This document shows positions 11,001 to 18,118 of a stretch of DNA of 64,000 nt, in pieces. The stretch spans positions 248,001-312,000 of the forward strand of contig NZ_VNHY01000001.1 of the NCBI RefSeq assembly GCF_008124865.1, in the 5' to 3' direction. The notes beneath the pieces are model-generated. The model made no database searches, had not been told where the DNA came from, and was given only the letters and a program-made list of their open reading frames with translations. Position 1 is the first letter of the stretch, and the number at the start of each line of letters is the position of its first letter. The stretch is from Fodinibius salinus (GTDB taxonomy: Bacteria; Bacteroidota; Rhodothermia; Balneolales; Balneolaceae). The position numbers were made by a program, and so were the translations under genes.

Positions 11001-12228
11001 TTTTTCTTACCGTACTGGTGTTACGGATAATATCGGGCGAAGTCGCCTTATTGATAATCCCAACGATAATACCAGCTTGCAGTTGCCATCTAATCGTAAT
11101 CTTACCGACGATATTACTGTGGGTGCACGCTTTGCACCTTTTGATAATTTTACAATTGATCTAACCTGGAATACCGAATGGAAACGAAATCGTACCAAAT
11201 CAATTACCATTGATCCCAATCAAAGTATCAGCTCGGTGAGTAACCAGAATGGGATGATAGGTTCCAGCGTATGGGCTTTTGGCGGGGGATATTCCAGTCT
11301 TTTCCGCGAGCAGCTCAGTACGGCCTTTGAGGATATTAACAACGGAAGTACGGTGATTAACGATAGCCAGGGAAATAATGATGGAGAATCTGTACTGGGA
11401 CGCAAGACATTGCAGAATGATTTCCGAAGAGCTTATTTAGGAGCTGGAAAAGGAGCTATTGGCAATCGTAGTTTTACGCCTTTTCCTATGCCCAACTGGC
11501 GCATTACATGGACGGGCATAGAATCTTTCTTCCCCTTGATAGGTGATGCTATGTCCCGTGCATCCATCACCCATAATTACAAAGGTCAGTACCGCTTGGG
11601 ATGGGTTTTTAATTCGGATACCAGCTTGCTGCCTGATTTCTCGGTGGGCGCTTATTCTGTTTCAAATCCTCGGCCCGAATTTGATCCTAACAGCATCAGC
11701 GTAGAAAAGAAATTTAGTCCGCTACTGGGATTGAATATTACATGGAATTCGGGATTTCGGACCAATTTTCAGTACGAATACAGCCAAATTACAAGTCTGG
11801 CACTGTCGAACTCAACTGTAATTGAGCGATTGTCGAAAGGTATAAAGCTCTCTTTTGCTTATACACTTCGTGATTTTAAGATTCCACTTTTTCCCCGAGT
11901 GCGCAATGCTATTGATATCACTATTAACGGCAGTTTGCTTGAAGATAAGGAGACAAAATACGAACTTGATTCCGATCTCGGAAAAGCGTTGAGTGCTGGT
12001 CCCAGCGTTATCAAAAAAGATGTATCGAATGCTGATTTCTCGGGTACGACTACTGGAGGACAAAAACGTATTAACGGATCTGCAATTATTGGATATCAGT
12101 TTTCGCAAACGGTCAAAGCCAATTTTGAGTATAACTACAACCGCTTAATACCCAAAACATCGGGTGTTTTTGGTCGTACCGATCACGACATTCGGTTTAA
12201 TATTGTAGTCTCTATTCGATCTAATTAG
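5008..12228 (+). CDS. sprA: SprA, giant outer-membrane translocon of the type IX secretion system
   Basis: SprA (Sov) forms the very large outer-membrane beta barrel through which type IX secretion substrates leave the cell, and is needed for gliding where that occurs. The product is 2406 residues, the normal size class for this family. A signal peptide (residues 1-30, ending VVQAQD) is followed by SprA N-terminal blocks such as GDKLSIQTDWDTERDFDFMNRLN and by long alternating beta-strand sequence to the C-terminus (RFNIVVSIRSN). The start is GTG: the in-frame stop at 4969 and the absence of an in-frame ATG before the signal peptide leave little choice. Its end overlaps the convergent lnt gene by 8 bases. 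No other type IX core gene (porK, L, M, N, V) is in the window. Confidence 0.95.
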   Translation: MQLRVYTLILGFILCLMGVGGLSVGVVQAQDTTDIAFPTATDSLPRLERPSTISYPYPINLPKLFYIRLSEEQTIVERDSTGQYISYRLLFGLPVAQPYVMDFKEYKNRSRSNALQDNWDQLIREQQTSETDRTGLLDFKLDLPAAEESAFSTIFGKPEVNLSINGTANMNVGATIQKTENTEIPEDQRTQVDPTFEQSLKLNIQGTIGDKLSIQTDWDTERDFDFMNRLNIVYDGYDDEILQRLELGNVSMQTGNSLVRGGSALFGVKSVAQIGSLELTSVLSQQEGEGKTETITGGAQEKNISIRPGDYESDRHFFLDFFTRQQFEENVSDPQQTGQALQLTEVNVWALRESSQSVEGERQAIALGGLGVSQNPDSTYNRPNENNDNISEPVLDQFRDPSLGASASDFGVNPSQFVEGYFVPLQEGVDYSLRPNLGYISLKRNLGSRQALAISFKYRNPQTGQSISVGDVSPGGGNRIYLKLIRPQTVTTSNQLWDLMMKNVYSMGVSNITQDGLEFDIKYTEQNVPSSSLPGRNTVLLQDLGLDRVDQQGSLSPDNNLDFSTTVLNPAAGLIVFPYLQPFGDRIEELLAQAGAGSEEIFSLSFTELYNEKKVNANQESKNNFYLMEGTSKGSVSSSYSLGYSLVEGSVTVLANGRELQEGTDYAVDYSIGSITILNDQYLKKGQEIKIEYENNQLTQIGQKSFTGVRAEYQFSDNITLGSTYFRLKEKPLQDKIRIGDEPINNSVIGFDANAQFDTPWLTRLVDKVPLLQTKARSSMSFSGEFARLKPGISQTGAVEDAIEQNRLFEDEENGLSFIDDFEGSDIGLSFLSPSRWSLAAAPAAVPGYAPDAMYFDDNPPQNPMTSIADKAARSDLRSQFAWYTIPQNIDQILGGVEFTPESEPVQVTEVFPNRDVLTEENFINTLDVHYNPTERGPYNYNNNLRTLLEDEPERTWGGMTTTLPSGQEDLTQNNIEFLEFWVQSVLPGGKVPTAKDLQDYDGKIYIDVGVVSEDVVPNFKTNTEDGLVRRPDDLQRDNIGVDSRSYLPIPPPAPEGQFSNETQLQADVGLDGAPNTNGIDNKNEQNLFSDFINVIKSQYGNASTMASDVQNDPSNDDYTYYGESEVEGRPLHQRFHRMYGYHEGNSPSNSGEKRAVTNEPDTEGLITQSIVEQNNAYFQYEIDWNPANLDNINPGSDSTFVVDMVDSPNQEDRWFQVRVPLKEWARKVGGIENFQNISYIRVWLSGYEKPFTLRFATFELVGSQWRPAENVDKEQGTMQGEFNISSVNIEENSQRQPIPYRKPEGAVRATDRGRQRQTVQNEQSIVMNLQNLAGGELKMMKRVYPGGLNMINYSNVRMFVHGEGYDNRSDAELVMRFGTDLTNNYYEYRQPITPTDEKFPFSNKLTSELDDPTRLTEAEEVWLYDENSMNILLRAFNELKQLRDQQGGDPSTKFERSDLLENAPSGTRIAVKGNPSLDRVGEIGMGIHNPFDPQNPSEGGVSSLSGQFWFNELRVSGYDNQSGWAATAKGNIEFADFASVSANVNRETDGFGSLDSGLGQRRMSDLFAYDVNTTLNLHKFIPERYGWNIPVTLSTRQSSSTPRYLPNQGDVRLSEFKSAVHARDDIDEEQKDQIIDQRIRQSQTVSESYSINVSNVSKSGSNSTLAQYTLDKTTLNYVYNTTERRNPEYSMQDNWNYSGSLRYDVNFQNTLLFRPLGFLGNIPILHPLAGLQLGYTPASINASVGIDREYDERLRRFTAGEEATLQQSHSFTYNTEFGFGYNLTPSIKTTFRSRSVFDLSQAGVTGDTPGNPMADSTEFRVQPSFDVLRDVAFDTVSARRSNYQEAYTASWQPRLNTIDAVSWVNYSANYSGGYQWRNSPRGSQLGATVSNNFSLNQTLDFDLRSLLNRMDWYSNLQNEETDSRPSSAPQDTTSGYSEEQLGEDLANIGKKSLAAILSLQSLDVSFNISKSALQNGYSGGSTLFDMFNSSPGDFSPPFSYRTGVTDNIGRSRLIDNPNDNTSLQLPSNRNLTDDITVGARFAPFDNFTIDLTWNTEWKRNRTKSITIDPNQSISSVSNQNGMIGSSVWAFGGGYSSLFREQLSTAFEDINNGSTVINDSQGNNDGESVLGRKTLQNDFRRAYLGAGKGAIGNRSFTPFPMPNWRITWTGIESFFPLIGDAMSRASITHNYKGQYRLGWVFNSDTSLLPDFSVGAYSVSNPRPEFDPNSISVEKKFSPLLGLNITWNSGFRTNFQYEYSQITSLALSNSTVIERLSKGIKLSFAYTLRDFKIPLFPRVRNAIDITINGSLLEDKETKYELDSDLGKALSAGPSVIKKDVSNADFSGTTTGGQKRINGSAIIGYQFSQTVKANFEYNYNRLIPKTSGVFGRTDHDIRFNIVVSIRSN

Positions 12229-13822
12229 TGCCGTTATCTTTTGAATTTCGGTATCCCACCCAACCGATGCCGAGTGCCGAAAATATAAGCATCAGAATGG
12301 GGAGCCAGTCTCCAAAACGTGCATAAAGGGTTTGGGTATTTAGTACAGGAACCTGGTAGTTAAAAGCCGTTTGTTCCCAATAGGGTGTTTCTTTTTTGAT
12401 AGATCCATTGGGAGCAATAATGCCCGAAATACCATTATTGGCACTACGCACTACCCAACGTCCAAACTCTATGGCTCGCAGCCGGGCATAAGCATAATGC
12501 TGTTCATGTCCGCTAGTATTACCCCACCAGCCGTCATTGGTGATAATAGTAAGATAGCCTGCTCCATCATTAACGTATTTTCGTACCCAGCTTGGATAAA
12601 CCGAATCGTAACAAATAAGTGCGGGTGTTTGGGTATTTCCAACTGAAAACTGATTGGCTTGGTGTCCTTTACCGTATCCCTGGTTTTGGTTCCAGCTGAT
12701 CCAGTTGAAAACATCAGCCGCATTTAAAAAGTGTATAAAGGGAACCCGCTCTACAATAGGTACCAAATTATGCTTGCGATACACGTCGATGGATGAGTCG
12801 CCCAGGGAGGCAGTATCAGAATGAAAGCCCAATGCTGCGTTGAACGGTAAGTATGCTCCGCGGTTGGATTTGTAGGGTAGAGATGGGGTTTCATCTGAAT
12901 CATAGTATTCATAATAAGTAGCGCCGGCGATGAATGTAGTATTCCATTCCCGGGCCTTTTGTTTGAGCAGTTGTTTAGTGCTATTGGAGCCCTTGCTGAT
13001 ATTTCTGCGGTTATAGATAGATGATTGAATAGCATTTTCGGGCCAAACGATGAGGTCCGTTTTCGACGTGCGTACCGAATCGGAAAGCTGTAGCAAGTGT
13101 TGGTTCGCCTTTTGGGGTGAATCCAGCCCTCCATACTGCAAATAGGAATCAAAATTTGGCTGTACAACGACGACTTCTTGTGTGTTTACTACTTTTTTGG
13201 TCGGATTTATTGATCCACTTACCAGCGACCAGAGGGGGAATGCAAAAAGAACGCATACCAACGTTATTTTCAATGATCGGCTTGGTTTTTTAATGATTCG
13301 ATAAGCTAATGCGCTGCTAAAGAGCACCCAGAAAGAGATTCCCCAGAAACCGGTAACCGAAATATATTGTACCAGCTGAGGCACGTTGGACCATGCATTA
13401 GCTATGGTAAGCCAAGGCCAGGCCAGATCCCACTGGTGATGCAGGTATTCAAAGCTGAGCCAAAAAGCAGTTTGAAAAAGGGCGATCAGCCAGCCGGGTA
13501 GTTTTAGTTCTTGTACTTTGTATTGCCCCATTACCGGCAGTGTCATAACTACAGCATTTGCCAGTATGGCCGCTACCCCTCCTGCCACGGTAGCCATGAC
13601 CAGCCAGTAGGTGGTGATAATATTCCATATCAGAAATGCAGGATACGTCCAGTAGGCAGCGGCGCGGGCGGAATCGGCAAGATCAGTAATGCGGAAAATA
13701 AGAACAAAGGCCGGGAAGACCAGAAAAGGCAGGGGTATAGGGGGCCAGCTTAGTCCCAATAGCAATCCCGCAGACAATGTTAAAGCCCATTTGTTATCCC
13801 AAAAAGCAGATAGTTTATTCAT
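12221..13822 (-). CDS. lnt: Apolipoprotein N-acyltransferase
   Basis: Transfers an acyl chain from phospholipid to the N-terminal cysteine of lipoproteins, the last step of lipoprotein maturation, in the inner membrane. The N-terminal half holds about six to eight membrane helices. The C-terminal half is a nitrilase-like periplasmic domain (about residues 215-495) with the Glu-Lys-Cys triad visible: E262 in VWPEN, K350 in RKHNLVP and C404 in LICYDS. A final membrane helix follows. At 533 residues the length is normal. Its ATG overlaps the stop of the upstream rsmI by 4 bases, so it is translationally coupled. The 3' end overlaps sprA, which runs the other way. Confidence 0.95.
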   Translation of the reverse strand: MNKLSAFWDNKWALTLSAGLLLGLSWPPIPLPFLVFPAFVLIFRITDLADSARAAAYWTYPAFLIWNIITTYWLVMATVAGGVAAILANAVVMTLPVMGQYKVQELKLPGWLIALFQTAFWLSFEYLHHQWDLAWPWLTIANAWSNVPQLVQYISVTGFWGISFWVLFSSALAYRIIKKPSRSLKITLVCVLFAFPLWSLVSGSINPTKKVVNTQEVVVVQPNFDSYLQYGGLDSPQKANQHLLQLSDSVRTSKTDLIVWPENAIQSSIYNRRNISKGSNSTKQLLKQKAREWNTTFIAGATYYEYYDSDETPSLPYKSNRGAYLPFNAALGFHSDTASLGDSSIDVYRKHNLVPIVERVPFIHFLNAADVFNWISWNQNQGYGKGHQANQFSVGNTQTPALICYDSVYPSWVRKYVNDGAGYLTIITNDGWWGNTSGHEQHYAYARLRAIEFGRWVVRSANNGISGIIAPNGSIKKETPYWEQTAFNYQVPVLNTQTLYARFGDWLPILMLIFSALGIGWVGYRNSKDNGTN

Positions 13823-14502
13823 TCGCTGTAATCTTTTGGAGCAATTACAATAGCAATTTCGCCTTTAATCTCATCCCTCAGAGCAAAGGTATCGGCCACA
13901 GATTTTAGAGAGCCACGGACGACTTCCTCAAATTTTTTCGTCAGCTCACGGCAAACAGCAGCCATACGTCGGTCGCCCATATACTTGCGCAACTCTTCCA
14001 GCAGTTTGTGCAGTCGATAGGGACTTTCATAGAGTACGACTGACCGATCTTCTTCAGCCAGTTTTTTAAGTCGTTTTTGGCGCCCCTTTTTTTGAGGCAG
14101 GAATCCCTCATATACATATTTTTCACAGGGCAGTCCGCTGGCAACTAAGGCTGTTGTGGCAGCATCAGGGCCGGGAATAACAGAAACGGAATGTCCTGCC
14201 TGGTGAGCAGCGCGCACTGCCAGAAAGCCCGGATCTGAAATGCCCGGCATGCCTGCATCGGAGATCAGGGCCACTGGTTGCCGCCCATCCAGCATATTGA
14301 TAAGATGTTCCACTTTTTGGTGTTCGTTATGCTGGTGAAAGGCAAAAGTTTTAGTATCAATGCCCAGATGGTTAAGTAGTATACCCGATGTTCGAGTATC
14401 TTCACAGCCAATGGCCGCGACGGATTCCAGCACCTCTTGTGCACGGGAAGAAATATCATCCAGATTCCCAATGGGTGTTGCTACGATATAGAGCGTACTC
14501 AA
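13819..14502 (-). CDS. rsmI: 16S rRNA (cytidine-1402 2'-O)-methyltransferase
   Basis: SAM-dependent enzyme that 2'-O-methylates C1402 in the decoding centre of 16S rRNA. The tetrapyrrole-methylase fold is clear: LYIVATPIGNLDDIS at the N-terminus, then CEDTRTSG, then the SAM loop ALISDAGMPGISDPG, then a C-terminal REL/ EVVRG block. The 227 residues are shorter than the 286 of E. coli because the C-terminal extension is missing, which is common in Bacteroidota. It is the first gene of a two-gene unit with lnt (4-base overlap) and is divergent from the VOC gene. Confidence 0.95.
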   Translation of the reverse strand: MSTLYIVATPIGNLDDISSRAQEVLESVAAIGCEDTRTSGILLNHLGIDTKTFAFHQHNEHQKVEHLINMLDGRQPVALISDAGMPGISDPGFLAVRAAHQAGHSVSVIPGPDAATTALVASGLPCEKYVYEGFLPQKKGRQKRLKKLAEEDRSVVLYESPYRLHKLLEELRKYMGDRRMAAVCRELTKKFEEVVRGSLKSVADTFALRDEIKGEIAIVIAPKDYSE

Positions 14503-14610
14503 AATTTCTTAGTTTTGAATGACTGTTTGATTTCAACTAAACCTCACAAAAACTAATAAAAATGAAGCAACTATTTGGGTTAATTATTCGTTTCTAATAA
14601 TCTGAAATTG

Positions 14611-14632
14611 CGCTTTTAAAAGCGTATCTTTA
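14611..14632 (+). promoter_or_regulatory. Palindrome abutting a -7-like box before the VOC gene
   Basis: CGCTTTTAAAAGCG (14611-14624) is a perfect 14-base palindrome. It is followed at once by TATCTTTA (14625-14632), one base off TAnnTTTG. It lies in the divergent gap between rsmI and the VOC gene. A repressor site overlapping the promoter is a reasonable inference, but a chance AT-rich palindrome is possible. Confidence 0.35.
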
Positions 14633-14712
14633 GTAGCCTTGAAAGCAGATAGCTGGTATCAAGTATATTCTGTCAATTATTCTAAAAACAAACCATAAAA
14701 TCCTACTATTTC

Positions 14713-15105
14713 ATGGCTGATTTTACACCATCCGGTATTAATCACATGACCATCCGCGTGAATGATATTGAACGTGCTGAAGAGTTTTATGGCGATGTCT
14801 TGGGGTTTGACCTGATTCGAAAAATGGGAAAAAGTATGTCGGTGTATCAAATTGGAGATGAAGATACGCTAGTACTTGTGGAGGCGGAAACCAGTTATGA
14901 TACCTCATCAAGTGATTATCGGGTAGATCATTTTGGGTTTTATCTGGATTCAGAAGAAGAAGTCGATGAAATGGCCGAATATTTGCGCGATCAGGAGGTA
15001 ACAATTTTAAGCGGTCCTGCCAATCGAAAGCGCGGACGGTTTGTGTTTATCTCGGATCCTGATGGCAATATGATTGAACTTTTTTATGAAGAGGATGAAG
15101 AATAG
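14713..15105 (+). CDS. VOC (glyoxalase/bleomycin-resistance fold) protein
   Basis: A 130-residue single vicinal-oxygen-chelate protein. The paired beta-alpha-beta-beta-beta modules are visible: INHMTIRVNDIERAEEFYGDVLGF at the N-terminus and VDHFGFYLDSEEEVDEM in the middle, ending GNMIELFYEE. The likely metal ligands are the His in NHMTI, the His in VDHFG and the Glu in IELFY. Members include glyoxalase I, dioxygenases and thiol-transferase resistance proteins, so the substrate cannot be read from sequence. It stands alone between rsmI (divergent) and grpE. The palindrome at 14611-14624 may control it. Confidence 0.85.
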   Translation: MADFTPSGINHMTIRVNDIERAEEFYGDVLGFDLIRKMGKSMSVYQIGDEDTLVLVEAETSYDTSSSDYRVDHFGFYLDSEEEVDEMAEYLRDQEVTILSGPANRKRGRFVFISDPDGNMIELFYEEDEE

Positions 15106-15153
15106 CAGATGGTCATATTTTTATAGTCGGACTGACACTCTGAAGTTTAGTTA

Positions 15154-15175
15154 GCCGACAGGTTTATTTGTCGGC
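15154..15175. promoter_or_regulatory. Inverted repeat upstream of grpE: possible activator site or VOC terminator
   Basis: GCCGACA (15154-15160) and TGTCGGC (15169-15175) form a 7-base stem with an 8-base loop. No run of T follows, which argues against an intrinsic terminator of the VOC gene. It is centred about 70 bases before the predicted sigma-54 start, where enhancer-binding activators usually bind. Function is inferred. Confidence 0.35.
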
Positions 15176-15208
15176 AACTTTGTCACGAGATACCCCCTCA
15201 TTTTTTGA

Positions 15209-15224
15209 TGGCATGCTATTTGCA
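15209..15224 (+). promoter_or_regulatory. Putative sigma-54 (RpoN) promoter of grpE-dnaJ
   Basis: TGGCATG-CTAT-TTGCA has GG and GC separated by exactly 10 bases, the invariant -24/-12 spacing, and matches the consensus TGGCAYG-N4-TTGCW at every specified position. The predicted start is near 15235, leaving a leader of about 37 bases to the grpE ATG at 15272. No good Bacteroidota -33/-7 pair is seen in the same gap. A match by chance remains possible, and rpoN must exist in the genome. Confidence 0.5.
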
Positions 15225-15271
15225 TTTCAAGATAAACAAGAATGACAGTATTTAACCTTTAGATTGATAAC

Positions 15272-15874
15272 ATGAGCGAATCGAAGAAAGAAGTTTCTGA
15301 ACAAGAAGCGGCTGAAATTGAAGAGCAGGAACAAGAAGTATCTGAGGAACAGTCGGAAGAAGAATTACCGTATCAGAATTTTAATGAAGATGAGCTGCGG
15401 GAAATGCTTGTTGCCCGTGAGGAAGAGCTTTCTGAACTGGAACAAGAAGTGAACGAGTTAAAAGACGATCGATTGCGCAAAGTAGCAGAGCTTGAAAACT
15501 ATAGAAAGCGTGTAAAGCGAGAGCGTTCCCAGGTGTATGAGACAGCTAAAGCCAGAGCGCTCGAAGATTTTTTGGAAATCAATGATGACATCCAGCGAAC
15601 ATTAGGTGCGGCTGAAGAGCTTGATGTGAATGAGACCTTTTTTGATGGGGTACAGATGGTAGCCAAAAAACTTCAGGAAATTTTGCGAAAGAATGATGTG
15701 CAGCGCATTGATCAAGAGGGGGTTCCTTTTGATGTAGATTTGCATGATGCTATGATGCGCCGCAAGCCCGAAGATGACAGCATTGAAAGTGATATAGTTT
15801 TAAATGTCGTGGAAAGCGGTTATCGTATGGGAGATCGTACTATTCGTCATGCCAAAGTAATTGTAAGTGAATAA
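15272..15874 (+). CDS. grpE: Nucleotide exchange factor GrpE
   Basis: Cochaperone that releases ADP from DnaK. The 200 residues begin with a very acidic, low-complexity stretch (residues 1-50), then a long coiled coil (about 50-95) with the typical RLRKVAELENYRKRVKRER segment, then the four-helix region and the C-terminal beta wing (YRMGDRTIRHAKVIVSE). Length is normal. It lies 24 bases before dnaJ and shares its transcript; dnaK is not in the window. A putative sigma-54 promoter precedes it. No CIRCE element is seen in the leader, so HrcA control is not supported here. Confidence 0.96.
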   Translation: MSESKKEVSEQEAAEIEEQEQEVSEEQSEEELPYQNFNEDELREMLVAREEELSELEQEVNELKDDRLRKVAELENYRKRVKRERSQVYETAKARALEDFLEINDDIQRTLGAAEELDVNETFFDGVQMVAKKLQEILRKNDVQRIDQEGVPFDVDLHDAMMRRKPEDDSIESDIVLNVVESGYRMGDRTIRHAKVIVSE

Positions 15875-15898
15875 TTAAGTTTTAAGAAAATCTAATTC

Positions 15899-17053
15899 AT
15901 GTCTAAACGCGATTATTACGAAGTATTAGGTGTTAGCAAAAATGCATCTGAATCGGAAATCAAAAAAGCCTATCGTAAGAAGGCCATGAAGTTTCACCCG
16001 GATCGCAATGAGGAAGATCCGGAGGCCGAGAAGAAATTTAAGGAGGCTTCAGAGGCATACGAAGTTCTTAGTGATGAGCAAAAGCGTCAGCGTTATGATC
16101 AGTTTGGTCACCGAGGAGTTAATAACGGTGCCAATGGTTTTGGCGGTCGCGGCGGTGCAGGCTTTGATAATTTTGAGGATATCTTTAGTCAATTTAGCGA
16201 TATATTTGGCAGTGAATTTGGCGGGGGTGGCCGTTCTCGGCGGCGTCGATCGTCAGGGCGGAAAGGTTCCGATATGAAACTGCGTATTGACCTGGAGCTT
16301 GAGGAAATTGCTTTTGGCACTGAGAAGAAGCTGAAGGTAAAGAAGTATATTACTTGTGATGAATGCGATGGCACCGGGGCCGAGACGAAAAACGATTTTG
16401 AGACCTGCAGTACCTGTAGCGGTACCGGTGAAGTTCGCCAAGTGCGTAAAACGATGTTGGGACAGATGGTGAATGTACAGCCTTGTCCCGAATGTAATGG
16501 TGAAGGGCGCATTATCCGTAATAAGTGTTCAAAGTGTAGCGGCGAAGGGCGTTACAAAGGGAAAGAAACCGTGAAGGTGAACGTGCCTTCCGGTGTATCA
16601 GAAGGAAATTATATTACGCTTCGCGGTAAGGGGAACGCCGGCAAACGCGGCGGTGAGGCTGGTGCTCTCGTTGTCCTGATTGAAGAGAAAGAGCATGAGC
16701 ACTTTGAGCGTGATGGCAATGATATTTATTACGATCTGGTACTCAGCGTGCCTGATGCTATTCTGGGAACCGAAGTAAAAGTGCCTACGCTTAAAGGTAA
16801 GGCAAAAATAAAGGTTGAAGAAGGAGTGCAGCCAGGTAAATTGTTGCGAATGAGTGACAAGGGTATTCATGGCTTAAAACGGTCGGGTATCGGCGACCAG
16901 TATGTGCGGGTAAACGTATATATTCCTGATGATCTGGATGAGGAAGAGCGCAAGCACATCGAATCGCTTCGGGGCAGTGAACGGTTTAATGCCTCCAATA
17001 AAGAAGATGATGGCAAGGGCTTCTTCTCTAAAATTAGGGATGTATTTGCTTAA
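15899..17053 (+). CDS. dnaJ: Chaperone DnaJ
   Basis: Hsp40 cochaperone that stimulates DnaK ATPase and delivers unfolded clients. Full type I architecture over 384 residues: J domain (1-70) with the HPD motif in KFHPDRN, a Gly/Phe-rich linker with an Arg-rich tail (about 75-130), four zinc-binding CxxCxGxG-type repeats ([32 protein letters not shown]), then the substrate-binding C-terminal domains. It follows grpE by 24 bases. An AT-rich hairpin just downstream probably ends the operon. Confidence 0.97.
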   Translation: MSKRDYYEVLGVSKNASESEIKKAYRKKAMKFHPDRNEEDPEAEKKFKEASEAYEVLSDEQKRQRYDQFGHRGVNNGANGFGGRGGAGFDNFEDIFSQFSDIFGSEFGGGGRSRRRRSSGRKGSDMKLRIDLELEEIAFGTEKKLKVKKYITCDECDGTGAETKNDFETCSTCSGTGEVRQVRKTMLGQMVNVQPCPECNGEGRIIRNKCSKCSGEGRYKGKETVKVNVPSGVSEGNYITLRGKGNAGKRGGEAGALVVLIEEKEHEHFERDGNDIYYDLVLSVPDAILGTEVKVPTLKGKAKIKVEEGVQPGKLLRMSDKGIHGLKRSGIGDQYVRVNVYIPDDLDEEERKHIESLRGSERFNASNKEDDGKGFFSKIRDVFA

Positions 17054-17133
17054 AAGGCATACATTTGAGTGGAAAGTATTTAGTATTAAAGTCTTTTATG
17101 CTTCACTTGCCATTATGATTGTGGCCTTGGTAT

Positions 17134-17163
17134 AGTATAGAGTTATCATAACTTTATACTTTC
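17134..17163. terminator. Hairpin between convergent dnaJ and the ATP-grasp gene
   Basis: AGTATAGAGTTAT and ATAACTTTATACT form a near-perfect 13-base AT-rich stem around a single C, with one G-T wobble, followed by TTTC. It lies between two convergent genes and could act in both directions, though the stem is weak in GC. Confidence 0.4.
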
Positions 17164-17165
17164 TA

Positions 17166-18044
17166 CTAAGGCTTCAACCATTCGTCAAAAACTCTGGCAA
17201 ATCGTTTGGGAGATTCCGGATCCATATTGAAATAAAGGGACGGCTCGATGAGTTCCAGCTCCATCAAAGCAAATGTATTTTGGTCGGTACGCACATAATC
17301 GGCGCGCGTATATAGGGGCAGGGGCGAAATGTTATTACGTGTTTTTTGGGCTGTTGCAAGCAACTTCTTTTCAGGTTCTACCGGTGTAAGTTTTCCCCCA
17401 TGTTCTTCCTGTACGCGAAAGTCATTGGGTTTTGGAGTTTTAAGGACGGTGTGGCTATAAGAATCTCCAAAGAAAAAGACCGAGAATTCTCCTTCTTCGA
17501 TAATATTATCCATAAAGGGTTGTACCAAGAAGGGGCGATCGTTAAAGGTATTGGTCAATAGTTGTACATACTCGGAATGTTCAGTGTGTTTAATACGAAA
17601 AGTGTTATCAGCTGCAGCACTTACAGTAGGTTTGATAACTATTTCATCGCTCTGTAATTCACTAAAAAAAGTTGGTAGCAATGAGGGCTCAAATTGCTGA
17701 TACCACAGGCTGGGTACAATCTCAATTCCCTGTTGTTGTAGGTCTTGCAGGTAAGTTTTGTCGATATTCCATTTTACAAGCTCAAGGCTGTTTTCAAGAG
17801 TGGCAGTTGAAGATTCAATATTTTCTAAAACATTCAGAAAATCTTTAGGATCGTTCTGGTAATCCCATGGACTTCTGATAATTACTGCATCAAACTGATT
17901 CCAATTAATATTTGTATTACGCCATGAAACCTCTTCGGCTGTCCACCCCATTTTTTTCAGCGGTTTATGCAGCAGATGATCATAGGATTCAAATTCAGCA
18001 AGGCTATCCATCGACAAAAAAGCGCAGCGTTTCACAGGTTTCAA
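17166..18044 (-). CDS. ATP-grasp ligase of the RimK/glutathione-synthetase type
   Basis: Predicted ATP-dependent carboxylate-amine ligase of unknown substrate, 292 residues. Seen: an N-terminal pre-ATP-grasp part with RSPWDYQN, the linker motif KWNIDKTYLQDLQQQGIEIVP, the ATP-binding lysine in DEIVIKPTVSAAADNTFR, the loop QPFMDNIIEEGEFSVFFF, and the metal-binding LMELELIEPSLYF near the C-terminus. These elements are those of the COG0189 group of uncharacterised ATP-grasp enzymes rather than RimK or GshB proper. It is the last gene of a minus-strand series, 74 bases after the P-type ATPase, and may or may not belong to that unit. Confidence 0.8.
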   Translation of the reverse strand: MKPVKRCAFLSMDSLAEFESYDHLLHKPLKKMGWTAEEVSWRNTNINWNQFDAVIIRSPWDYQNDPKDFLNVLENIESSTATLENSLELVKWNIDKTYLQDLQQQGIEIVPSLWYQQFEPSLLPTFFSELQSDEIVIKPTVSAAADNTFRIKHTEHSEYVQLLTNTFNDRPFLVQPFMDNIIEEGEFSVFFFGDSYSHTVLKTPKPNDFRVQEEHGGKLTPVEPEKKLLATAQKTRNNISPLPLYTRADYVRTDQNTFALMELELIEPSLYFNMDPESPKRFARVFDEWLKP

Positions 18045-18118
18045 TAGTTAATTTGGAATTTTCGAAATCTAAAATACTACCTCTCTATTGAAGTGCCAAA
18101 AGAAAGCCTCTTATTATT

